In this document: positions 1-5,957 of the stretch, one piece after another | Layout: every line of letters starts with the position of its first letter | Numbering within the stretch: position 1 is the first letter of the stretch | NCBI GenBank assembly: GCA_947173915.1 | Contig: CAMWGZ010000074.1 | Span: 1-5,957, forward strand | DNA: 5,957 nt | From: an uncultured Alistipes sp. | Lineage (GTDB): Bacteria > Bacteroidota > Bacteroidia > Bacteroidales > Rikenellaceae | Direction of reading: 5' to 3' | Notes under the pieces: generated by a model | The model's input: only the letters and a program-made list of their open reading frames with translations | Told to the model about the DNA's origin: nothing | Database searches by the model: none | Position numbers and translations under genes: made by a program

Positions 1-1542
1 TTCCTGCGCCAGAGCCAGGGCATAGCTCGTGTCGGCCAGGAAGACGTCGCGGCCGTGTTTGTCGACGGCCATGTTGGTATGCTTGCGGCGCTTGAAGTCG
101 GCCAGCTGCGCGGCGTTGTCGCTCTCGATCCAGCAGGCCTTGTGGATCGAGATGGGTTCCCAGCGGCACGAGGCGTTGTACTCGTGCTCCAGGCGGTACT
201 GGATCACCTCGAACTGCAGCGCACCCACCGTGCCGATGATCTTGCGTCCGTTGAGCGACGAGGTGAAGAGCTGCGCCACACCTTCGTCCATAAGTTGGTC
301 GATGCCTTTGGCCAGCTGCTTGAACTTCAGCGGGTCGGCATTCTCGATGTAGCGGAACTGCTCGGGCGCGAACGAGGGGATGCCCGTGAACTTGAGCTTC
401 TCGCCCTCGGTAAAGGTGTCTCCGATCTTGAAGTTGCCCGTATCGTGCAGACCGACGATGTCGCCCGGATAGGCCTGGTCGATGATCGACTTCTTCTCGG
501 CCATGAAAGCCGTCGGCGACGAGAACTTCATCTGCTTGCCCGAACGCACATGCAGGTAGTTCTTGTTGCGCTCGAACACGCCGGAGCAGATCTTCAGGAA
601 GGCGATGCGGTCGCGGTGGTTGGGGTCCATGTTGGCGTGGATCTTGAAGACGAAGCCCGTCATCTTCCCCTCCGCCGGCTCGACCGTGCGGGTCTCCGTG
701 GGTGCGGGACGGGGCGACGGGGCGATGCGGATGAAGCATTCGAGCAGCTCCCGCACACCGAAATTATTGACAGCCGAACCGAAGAAGACCGGTGCGGTCT
801 CAGCCCGCAGGTAGGCTTCGCGGTCGAACGGATCGTACACCCCCTCGACCAGCTCGACATCCTCGCGCAGCTGGCGGGCATAGCGCTCCGAAATGTAGCG
901 GTCCAGCTCCGACGAGGCCAGGTCGTCGATCTCGACGGTCGAGGCATCGGCCGTCTGCCGTTCGTCGCTCGTGAAGAGCGAGATATTCTTCTCGTAGATA
1001 TTATAGACCCCCTTGAAGCTGTCGCCGCTCGAAATGGGGAACGACAGCGGGCGGACCCGGATGCGGAGCTCGCGCTCCACCTCGTCCAACAGATCGAACG
1101 GATCCTTGCAGGGGCGGTCCAGCTTGTTGATGAAGACGATGACCGGCGTGCGGCGCATGCGGCAGACATCCATCAGCTTGCGGGTCTGCGCCTCGACGCC
1201 CTTGGCGCCGTCGATGACGATGATGACCGAATCGACGGCCGTCAGCGTGCGGTAGGTATCCTCGGCGAAGTCCTCATGGCCGGGCGTATCGAGAATGTTG
1301 ATCTTGCAGTCCCGGTATTCGAAACCCATTACCGACGTGGCGACCGAAATGCCGCGCTGGCGTTCGATCTCCATGAAGTCGGAGGTGGCTCCTTTCTTGA
1401 TTTTGTTGCTCTTGACGGCTCCGGCGACGTGGATGGCACCGCCGAAAAGGAGCAGTTTCTCGGTAAGCGTCGTCTTGCCGGCATCGGGATGGGCGATAAC
1501 GGCAAAGGTCCGCCGGCGGGTAATCTCTTCCTGTAAGGTCAT
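1..1542 (-). CDS. prfC: Peptide chain release factor 3 (RF3), C-terminus cut by the window edge
   Basis: RF3 is a cytoplasmic translational GTPase. It binds the ribosome after peptide release and recycles RF1/RF2. The reverse strand reads 514 codons without a stop, starting at ATG (1540-1542) with [20 protein letters not shown]. The GTPase motifs are in order: P-loop AHPDAGKTT at residues 17-25, switch [11 protein letters not shown] at 63-72, DTPGHEDF at 85-92 and NKLD at 139-142. The segment [11 protein letters not shown] (94-104) and the switch I sequence are typical of RF3 rather than EF-G, LepA or TypA. The C-terminal part (for example [19 protein letters not shown]) is the RF3 domain III region. 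The reading frame is still open at base 1 and ends in ALALAQE. Since E. coli RF3 has 529 residues, only about 10-15 residues and the stop should be missing. It follows nadB by 13 bp and probably shares its transcript. No Shine-Dalgarno is visible; the upstream bases are A-rich (caagaaac), as is common in Bacteroidota. Confidence 0.96.
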   Translation of the reverse strand, partial: MTLQEEITRRRTFAVIAHPDAGKTTLTEKLLLFGGAIHVAGAVKSNKIKKGATSDFMEIERQRGISVATSVMGFEYRDCKINILDTPGHEDFAEDTYRTLTAVDSVIIVIDGAKGVEAQTRKLMDVCRMRRTPVIVFINKLDRPCKDPFDLLDEVERELRIRVRPLSFPISSGDSFKGVYNIYEKNISLFTSDERQTADASTVEIDDLASSELDRYISERYARQLREDVELVEGVYDPFDREAYLRAETAPVFFGSAVNNFGVRELLECFIRIAPSPRPAPTETRTVEPAEGKMTGFVFKIHANMDPNHRDRIAFLKICSGVFERNKNYLHVRSGKQMKFSSPTAFMAEKKSIIDQAYPGDIVGLHDTGNFKIGDTFTEGEKLKFTGIPSFAPEQFRYIENADPLKFKQLAKGIDQLMDEGVAQLFTSSLNGRKIIGTVGALQFEVIQYRLEHEYNASCRWEPISIHKACWIESDNAAQLADFKRRKHTNMAVDKHGRDVFLADTSYALALAQE

Positions 1543-1555
1543 GTTTCTTGCGTAG

Positions 1556-3127
1556 CTAACTGTTTTGTTTGGCGACTTTCGGATAGTCCGAATTATAGTG
1601 GCAGCCGACCGACTCGTGCAGCGCCGCCCCCTGCTTGATGACCAGGTAGGCGACGGCGATCATGTTGCGCAGCTCGCACAACTCGCGGTTGGGCTTGGTC
1701 TTATTGTACAGTTCCTCGGTCTCCTCGTAGAGGATCGACAGGCGGCGGATGGCCCGCTCGAGCGAGAGGTTCGACCGCACGATGCCGACGTAGTTGGACA
1801 TGATGGCCTGCATCTCGCGCTTCGACTGGATGATCATCAGCATCTCCTCGGTGTGCTGCGTCCCCTCGAAATCCCAGTCGGGAATTCCCTCCTGGATATG
1901 GACCGAGCCGAGCTGCGCGACGGCATGGCGCGCAGCCTGGTCGGCATAGACGACCGCCTCTATCAGCGAGTTGGATGCCAGTCGGTTGGCTCCGTGCAGC
2001 CCCGTGCAGGAGGTCTCGCCCAGGGCATAGAGCCGCCGCACGGAGGTCTCGCCGTTGAGATCGACCGCCACACCGCCGCAGCAGTAGTGGGCCGCCGGCG
2101 TGACGGGGATCAGGTCGCGCGTGATGTCGATGCCGATCGAGAGGCACTTCTCGTAGATGTTGGGGAAGTGGCGGCGGATGTCGTCGGGATCCTTGTGGCG
2201 CACGTCCAGATAGACGAAATCTTCGCCCCGGCGGGTCATTTCCGTGTAGATGGCCCGAGCCGTCACGTCGCGCGGGGCGAGCGACTTCATCGGGTGGTAG
2301 CGGTCCATGAACTCCTCGCCGTTTTGCAGCCGCAGAATGGCGCCGAAGCCGCGCATCGCCTCCGTGATGAGGAAGTTGGGCTTCTCGGCGGGGTTGTAGA
2401 GCGAGGTGGGATGGAACTGGATGAACTCCATGTTCGCGATCCGGGCCTTGGCGCGGTGGCACATGGCGATGCCGTCGCCCGTGGCGACGCTCGGGTTGGT
2501 GGTCGAGGAGTAGATGTTGCCGCAGCCGCCCGCCGCGACGACCGTGAACTTCGCCCGCAGGGTCTCGATCTCGTTGGTCGCGAGGTTCAGGACGTAGGCA
2601 CCGAAGCAGGCCAGCCCGCGCGTGTGACGCGTGATGAACTCGCCCAGATGGTGCTGCGTCAGCAGGTCGATGGCGAAATGGTGCTCCAGAACCGTGATGC
2701 GGGGGTGCTTGCGCACCGACTCGATCAGCGCCCGTTCGATCTCCGCGCCCGTGAGGTCCTCGTGGTGGAGGATGCGGTGCTCGGAGTGGCCCCCCTCGCG
2801 GTTGAGTTCGAAGCGGCCGTCGGGAGTCTTGTCGAAGCGGGTACCCCACCCGATCAGGTCGCGGATCAGCTCGGGGGCGCGCCGCACGACCAGCTCGACG
2901 GCCCGGGGGTCGCACTTGCCGGCACCGCACGTGAGCGTATCCTCGATATGTTTCTCGAACGAATCGGGAGCGTAGGTAACCGAACAGATCCCCCCCTGCG
3001 CATGGTTGGTGTTGCTCTCCTCGAGCCGGCCCTTGGTAACCAGCGTCACCGTCCCGTGCGCGGCGGCCTTCAGCGCGAAACTGAGTCCGGCGGCACCGGA
3101 CCCGATGACCAGAAAATCGGTTTTCAT
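1556..3127 (-). CDS. nadB: L-aspartate oxidase
   Basis: NadB is a cytoplasmic FAD enzyme that oxidises L-aspartate to iminoaspartate, which NadA condenses to quinolinate for NAD synthesis. I use the ATG at 3125-3127 (523 aa) because [16 protein letters not shown] puts the GxGxxG FAD-binding fold right at the N-terminus, as in the family. A GTG six codons upstream (3143-3145) is in frame but adds only MESLKT. Visible landmarks are the dinucleotide motif at residues 8-16, NTNHAQGGI at 39-47, [18 protein letters not shown] at 110-127, [15 protein letters not shown] at 198-212, PRDVTARA at 285-292, HYCCGGV at 347-353 and the FAD motif [19 protein letters not shown] at 369-387. By position E111, R286, H347 and R382 correspond to E. 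coli NadB E121, R290, H351 and R386. The REGGHS motif and soluble C-terminus ([15 protein letters not shown], then [12 protein letters not shown]) favour NadB over the related SdhA/FrdA, and no sdh/frd partners are nearby. nadA and nadC are not in the window. prfC follows after 13 bp. Confidence 0.95.
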   Translation of the reverse strand: MKTDFLVIGSGAAGLSFALKAAAHGTVTLVTKGRLEESNTNHAQGGICSVTYAPDSFEKHIEDTLTCGAGKCDPRAVELVVRRAPELIRDLIGWGTRFDKTPDGRFELNREGGHSEHRILHHEDLTGAEIERALIESVRKHPRITVLEHHFAIDLLTQHHLGEFITRHTRGLACFGAYVLNLATNEIETLRAKFTVVAAGGCGNIYSSTTNPSVATGDGIAMCHRAKARIANMEFIQFHPTSLYNPAEKPNFLITEAMRGFGAILRLQNGEEFMDRYHPMKSLAPRDVTARAIYTEMTRRGEDFVYLDVRHKDPDDIRRHFPNIYEKCLSIGIDITRDLIPVTPAAHYCCGGVAVDLNGETSVRRLYALGETSCTGLHGANRLASNSLIEAVVYADQAARHAVAQLGSVHIQEGIPDWDFEGTQHTEEMLMIIQSKREMQAIMSNYVGIVRSNLSLERAIRRLSILYEETEELYNKTKPNRELCELRNMIAVAYLVIKQGAALHESVGCHYNSDYPKVAKQNS

Positions 3128-3230
3128 GGTTTTCAACGATTCCACAGGCGAAGAGCGCCGGTCCGCCCGGCGGCATCGGACTCATCCGAGCGACGACGGA
3201 CCCCAGCCGTTCTCCGACCGAAGTTTTTAT
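3128..3230 (-). promoter_or_regulatory. Predicted structured 5' leader of nadB
   Basis: If transcription starts just left of the TATCTTTG box at 3236-3243, the nadB mRNA has an untranslated leader of about 100 nt. This stretch is GC-rich and holds four short complementary segments: GTCCG (3161-3165), CGGA (3177-3180), TCCG (3185-3188) and CGGAC (3197-3201). Segments 2 and 3 form a 5-bp hairpin with a 4-base loop (TCGGA 3176-3180 with TCCGA 3185-3189), enclosed by a 6-bp outer stem (3160-3165 with 3197-3202). Alternatively 1 can pair with 2 and 3 with 4. The segments are seen directly; any regulatory role is inference. I do not recognise a known riboswitch class, and such short stems can arise by chance in GC-rich DNA. 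Confidence 0.3.
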
Positions 3231-3262
3231 TTTCGCAAAGATAGGGATTTTTGTTAATTTTG
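3231..3262 (+). promoter_or_regulatory. Probable queA promoter, Bacteroidota type
   Basis: TAATTTTG at 3255-3262 matches the -7 consensus TAnnTTTG exactly. Twenty bases upstream, TTTC (3231-3234) is a one-mismatch -33 TTTG box. Transcription would start near 3268-3270, leaving only about 12-14 bases before the queA ATG at 3282. There is no Shine-Dalgarno. The region before the ATG (attaaaattcgaaa) is A/T-rich, as is usual for this phylum. The boxes interleave with the opposing nadB -7 box at 3236-3243. Confidence 0.6.
3236..3243 (-). promoter_or_regulatory. Probable -7 box of the nadB-prfC promoter
   Basis: On the minus strand this reads TATCTTTG, an exact match to the Bacteroidota -7 consensus TAnnTTTG. 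It is the only such match I found between nadB and queA on this strand. A clear -33 TTTG is not present at the usual 19-20 base spacing (around 3263-3267), so the promoter may be weak or activator-dependent. The expected start of transcription is near 3228-3230. Confidence 0.5.
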
Positions 3263-3281
3263 CCTCCATTAAAATTCGAAA

Positions 3282-4490
3282 ATGGAGAGACACATCGACA
3301 TCGACCGCTTCGACTACCCACTGCCCGACGAGCGGATCGCCAAATTTCCCCTCGAAGAACGCTCCGCATCCAAACTGCTCGTCTATCGGCAGGGCGAGAT
3401 CGCCGAGCGGCATTTTCGCGACATCGGCGAGATACTGCCCCAGGGGTCGCTGCTGGTCTTCAACAACACCCGCGTCATCCGCGCCCGCATCATCATGCAC
3501 AAACCCTCCGGAGCGCGCGTCGAGGTCTTCTGCCTCGAACCGCACACCCCGGCTGACTACGAACGGGCCTTCGCCGTGCGGGGCACGTGCCGCTGGAGCT
3601 GCATCGTCGGCAACCTGAAGAAGTGGAAGGAGGGCCCCTTGCAGATCGACTTCGAGTGGGGCGGAGCCACCGAGCGGCTTCTCGCCTGGCGCGAGGGCAA
3701 GGGGGGCCGGGAGCAGACCGTGCGATTCGAGTGGGGGGCCGACCTTTCGTTCGGAGAGCTGCTGGAGCAGCTGGGACGGATTCCCATCCCCCCCTACCTG
3801 AACCGCGAAAGCGACGAGATCGACAACACGCGCTACCAGACCGTCTATTCGAAATTCGAAGGTTCGGTGGCGGCCCCGACAGCCGGGCTGCACTTCACGC
3901 CCGAGCTGATCGCGCGGATGGAGGCGCAGGGCTTCTCGTTCGAGGAGGTCACGCTCCACGTCGGTGCGGGCACCTTCCTGCCGGTCAAGACGCAGGATGC
4001 CGCCGCACATCCGATGCACACCGAGCATTTCGAGATCCGCCGCACGAGCATCGAGCGTCTGCTGCAGAAAAAGGATGCGATCGTAGCCGTAGGCACCACG
4101 TCGGTGCGCACGCTCGAATCGCTCGCGGCGCTGGGGTGGCGGATCCGCCGGTCGGGAAGCCCCGACGCGGAACGGGCGGTCGGCCAGTGGGAGCTGTACG
4201 ACCTGCCGGAGGACTTTACCGGCGAGGAGGCCCTGCGGGCGCTGCTGGAGTACATGGAGCGCGAGGGGATCGAGAAGCTGAAGGCCTCGACGCAGATCAT
4301 GATCACGCCGCTGGGCTACCGCTTCCGCATCGTGCGCAACATCATCACCAATTTCCACCAGCCCAAATCGACGCTGCTGCTGCTGGTCTCGGCCTACGTC
4401 GGCGACGACTGGACACGCATCTACGACTACGCGCTCGCCCACGACTTCCGCTTCCTGAGCTACGGCGACAGCTCGCTGCTGATGCGCTGA
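3282..4490 (+). CDS. queA: S-adenosylmethionine:tRNA ribosyltransferase-isomerase family protein, long variant
   Basis: QueA transfers and isomerises the ribosyl part of SAM onto preQ1 at the wobble base of GUN-anticodon tRNAs, giving epoxyqueuosine in the cytoplasm. The 402-aa product shows the family signature along its length: FDYPLPDERIAKFPLEERSASKLLV (residues 10-34), VFNNTRVIRARI (59-70), PIPPYLNRESDEIDNTRYQTVY (168-189), AAPTAGLHFT (197-206), TLHVGAGTFLPV (224-235), HPMHTEHFEI (243-252), VGTTSVRTLES (270-280), TNFHQPKSTLLLLVSAY (356-372) and FLSYGDSSLL (391-400). It is about 45-50 residues longer than E. coli QueA (356 aa). The extra length seems to lie in the W-rich segment 93-160 and in 282-344, between the GTTSVRTLE and GYRF motifs. 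The usual NDTRV-PAR motif here reads NNTRVIRAR. This may be a divergent paralog, so the exact reaction is less certain than the family. It stands alone, divergent from nadB and convergent with the transporter; no other queuosine genes are in the window. Confidence 0.88.
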   Translation: MERHIDIDRFDYPLPDERIAKFPLEERSASKLLVYRQGEIAERHFRDIGEILPQGSLLVFNNTRVIRARIIMHKPSGARVEVFCLEPHTPADYERAFAVRGTCRWSCIVGNLKKWKEGPLQIDFEWGGATERLLAWREGKGGREQTVRFEWGADLSFGELLEQLGRIPIPPYLNRESDEIDNTRYQTVYSKFEGSVAAPTAGLHFTPELIARMEAQGFSFEEVTLHVGAGTFLPVKTQDAAAHPMHTEHFEIRRTSIERLLQKKDAIVAVGTTSVRTLESLAALGWRIRRSGSPDAERAVGQWELYDLPEDFTGEEALRALLEYMEREGIEKLKASTQIMITPLGYRFRIVRNIITNFHQPKSTLLLLVSAYVGDDWTRIYDYALAHDFRFLSYGDSSLLMR

Positions 4491-4509
4491 GTGGCTGCGG
4501 CCCACGAAA

Positions 4510-4545
4510 AAAACGCCTCCGGGAAAGGGTTCCCGGAGGCGTTTT
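4510..4545. terminator. Bidirectional intrinsic terminator between queA and the transporter gene
   Basis: A perfect 16-bp inverted repeat with loop AGGG (4526-4529) pairs 4510-4525 with 4530-4545; its core is CGCCTCCGGGAA. Flanking A and T runs give U tracts both ways: seven A (4507-4513) become a U7 tail for the minus-strand transporter transcript, while queA gets four U (4542-4545). It starts 20 bases after the queA stop and 21 bases after the transporter stop. It should work better in the minus direction. Confidence 0.9.
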
Positions 4546-4565
4546 GCATAACATCGGACGGATCG

Positions 4566-5813
4566 TCAGTGGCTTACCGCCCCGATCCGCGCGGGATCGT
4601 GCTTGTAGCGGAACACCAGGGCGAAGACGACGGCGATCGTCAGCGCATAGCCGGCGAACACGTACCACGAGTCGGGCCACCCGAAGGCATCGACCACCGC
4701 ACCGGCGGCATACGAGCCGAAGAAGGCACCGAAGCCGTTGGTCATGATCATGAACACGCCCTGAGCCGAGGAGCGGATCTCGCGTCCGGTCTCCTGCTCG
4801 ACGAAGAGCGAGCCCGAAATATTGAAGAAGTCGAACGCCACGCCGTAAACGACCATCGAGAGGATCAGGAACGCAGCACCCGAGCCGGGATTGCCGATGC
4901 CGAAGAAACCGAAACGAAGCACCCAGGCCAGCATCGAGATCAGCATGACCCGCTTGATGCCGAAGCGGCGCAGGAAGAAGGGAATGAGCAGAATGCACAG
5001 CGTCTCGGACATCTGCGAGAGGGAGAGCAGGATGACCGAATGGCGGACGATGAGCGAGTCGGCATACCGGGGCATCGAGCCGAAGCTCTGAATGTAGCTG
5101 TCGCCGAAAGCGTTGGTGATCTGAAGCGCCGCGCCCAGCAGCATCGAGAAGACGAAGAAGATCGCCATCCGCTTCTGCTTGAAAAGCGCGAAGGCGCGCA
5201 GTCCCAGCGTGTCGATCCACGACTGCCGCTGCTGCGCGCGGGAGACGGGGCATGCAGGCAGCGTGAACGAATAGACGGCCAGCACGGCCGACAGCAGGGC
5301 CGCCACGTAGAGCTGCCAGCAGGTCTGCTTGACGGGCACTCCGCCGATCCGCATCAGATCGACGAACCACATGGCGGCGATGAAGCCGACGGTACCCCAC
5401 ACGCGGATGGGCGGAAAGTGCTTCACGGCTTCGAGATGAGCCTGGTCGAGCGCGTTGTAGGCCACCGAATTGGAGAGCGCGATGGTCGGCATGTAGAACA
5501 TGACGCTCAGCAGCATGCAGGCGTACAGCGGCCCGTAGGCGGTCTGCGCGGCAGCGGCGACGAGCAGCGCACCGCTCAGCAGATGGCAGATTCCCAGCAG
5601 CTTCTGCGCCGGAATCCAGCGGTCGGCGATGATTCCCATGACGGCCGGCATGAAGAGCGACGCGATGCCCATCGTGGCGAAAAAGCTGCCGATCTGCAGG
5701 CCGGAGAAGTGCAGCCCCGAACCGAGATAGGCCCCGAGCGAGATGAGCCACGAACCCCAGACAGCATACTGGAGAAAATTCATGACGATAAGACGGAATT
5801 TAATACCACCCAT
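4566..5813 (-). CDS. MFS nucleoside:H+ symporter (NupG/XapB-like)
   Basis: This inner-membrane transporter probably imports nucleosides with protons. The 415-aa product is close to E. coli NupG (418 aa) and hydrophobicity suggests 12 helices: roughly 7-29, 41-62, 72-90, 94-116, 136-155, 164-182, a cytoplasmic loop with basic residues at 183-211, then 212-233, 250-275, 283-303, 307-330, 345-370 and 385-405. Family-like landmarks include FLQYAVWGSWLISLGAYL at the N-terminus, GIASLFMPAVMGIIADRW, ALSNSVAYNAL, IRVWGTVGFIAAMWFVDL, and RSSAQGVFMIMTNGFGAFFGSY near helix 11. These resemble the nucleoside:H+ symporter family rather than sugar MFS proteins. The ATG at 5811-5813 gives MGGIKFRLIVMNF; an internal ATG ten codons later is possible but would cut into helix 1. 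No nucleoside-catabolic genes are in the window, so the exact substrate (purine or pyrimidine nucleoside, or xanthosine) is open. It ends at the shared terminator 4510-4545 and has its own upstream promoter-like box. Confidence 0.88.
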   Translation of the reverse strand: MGGIKFRLIVMNFLQYAVWGSWLISLGAYLGSGLHFSGLQIGSFFATMGIASLFMPAVMGIIADRWIPAQKLLGICHLLSGALLVAAAAQTAYGPLYACMLLSVMFYMPTIALSNSVAYNALDQAHLEAVKHFPPIRVWGTVGFIAAMWFVDLMRIGGVPVKQTCWQLYVAALLSAVLAVYSFTLPACPVSRAQQRQSWIDTLGLRAFALFKQKRMAIFFVFSMLLGAALQITNAFGDSYIQSFGSMPRYADSLIVRHSVILLSLSQMSETLCILLIPFFLRRFGIKRVMLISMLAWVLRFGFFGIGNPGSGAAFLILSMVVYGVAFDFFNISGSLFVEQETGREIRSSAQGVFMIMTNGFGAFFGSYAAGAVVDAFGWPDSWYVFAGYALTIAVVFALVFRYKHDPARIGAVSH

Positions 5814-5875
5814 AATTCACTGATTTATTATTACTTTTCACAATATGCTTCACTCCCCTCCGCCGGGGACGAAAA

Positions 5876-5883
5876 CAAAAGTA
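5876..5883 (-). promoter_or_regulatory. Probable -7 box of the transporter gene
   Basis: The minus strand reads TACTTTTG, an exact TAnnTTTG. Transcription would begin near 5868-5870, giving a leader of about 55 nt. That leader opens with a small GC hairpin (CCCC 5855-5858 with GGGG 5865-5868, plus a T-A pair) and then becomes AT-rich up to the ATG. I see no good TTTG -33 partner at the expected distance, so confidence is moderate. Confidence 0.45.
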
Positions 5884-5904
5884 TGAATTTTTTTTCGATT
5901 TTTC

Positions 5905-5935
5905 TTTGCAGTTGAAAAATAAAATTCTACTTTTG
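5905..5935 (+). promoter_or_regulatory. Consensus Bacteroidota promoter facing off the right edge
   Basis: TTTG at 5905-5908, a 19-base spacer, and TACTTTTG at 5928-5935 together match the full TTTG-N19-TAnnTTTG consensus without a mismatch. Transcription should start near 5940-5943. The remaining bases to 5957 contain no start codon I can assign, so the gene or RNA it drives lies outside the window. Confidence 0.7.
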
Positions 5936-5957
5936 CATCGTCAAACCACTACTGAGC

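Noticed and set aside
55..1536. Long open frame (493 codons) on the plus strand opposite prfC
   Set aside because: It is antisense to a clear RF3 reading frame. Its translation is low-complexity, rich in R, D, E, L and V, with no recognisable motif, as expected from GC-rich codon shadows.
3143..3145. GTG as the start of nadB
   Set aside because: It adds six residues ahead of the FAD-binding fold. The downstream ATG at 3125-3127 places the GxGxxG motif at the usual distance from the N-terminus, so ATG is preferred, though GTG cannot be fully excluded.
3160..3202. Possible hammerhead ribozyme in the nadB leader (minus strand contains GATGAGTCC)
   Set aside because: The match covers only part of the conserved core. 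The stretch reads CGGATGA rather than CTGATGA, and the GAAAC segment required after stem II is absent (CGGAC is followed by CGGC).
1565..3244. Long open frame (559 codons) on the plus strand opposite nadB
   Set aside because: NadB motifs run throughout the opposite strand. The plus-strand product has no family features and its composition is that of an antisense shadow.
1701..4505. 934-codon minus-strand open frame spanning nadB and queA
   Set aside because: It crosses two well-supported genes and a promoter region. Part of it is the nadB sequence in a wrong frame and part is antisense to queA; there is no coherent domain.
4345..5915. Long open frames at 4345-5751 (minus) and 4491-5915 (plus) over the transporter gene
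   Set aside because: Both overlap the transporter, whose frame shows regular hydrophobic helices and family motifs. The alternatives are rich in R, H, A, G and D without domains and run through the terminator.
1..5957. Mobile element, CRISPR array, tRNA/rRNA or defence system
   Set aside because: No transposase, integrase or cas-like motifs, no regularly spaced repeats, and no tRNA-like cloverleaf were seen. All sizeable coding space is taken up by four recognisable housekeeping genes.

Overview
The window reads as ordinary chromosomal housekeeping DNA from a GC-rich member of the Bacteroidota; an Alistipes-like gut lineage is my best guess. This rests on three things: GC-rich coding sequence with AT-rich gene starts, promoter boxes of the Bacteroidota type (TTTG / TAnnTTTG) at the gene starts, and no clear Shine-Dalgarno sequences ahead of the start codons. 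The genus is inferred from composition and protein character, not proven.

Layout from left to right. Positions 1-1542 (minus strand) hold prfC, peptide chain release factor 3, complete at its N-terminus and cut by the window edge about 10-15 codons before the expected stop. Thirteen bases upstream of it, 1556-3127 (minus) holds nadB, L-aspartate oxidase, the first enzyme of de novo NAD synthesis. The two probably share one transcript. A gap of about 150 bp (3128-3281) carries two back-to-back promoters, one for nadB and one for queA. The nadB side has a predicted leader of about 100 nt with alternative pairings. Positions 3282-4490 (plus) hold a long, somewhat divergent QueA-family enzyme of queuosine tRNA modification. 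A strong 16-bp stem-loop (4510-4545) lies between queA and the convergent gene and probably terminates both. Positions 4566-5813 (minus) hold a 12-helix nucleoside:H+ symporter of the NupG/XapB type. The AT-rich right end (5814-5957) has a probable promoter for that transporter and a near-perfect Bacteroidota promoter facing right, toward a gene outside the window.

The genes are metabolically separate: translation termination, NAD synthesis, tRNA modification and nucleoside uptake. They do not form an obvious pathway or defence system. There is no sign of a mobile element, CRISPR array, tRNA or rRNA. I did not find a convincing undescribed system. The points most worth a second look are the extended QueA variant, the overlapping divergent nadB/queA promoters, and the structured nadB leader.
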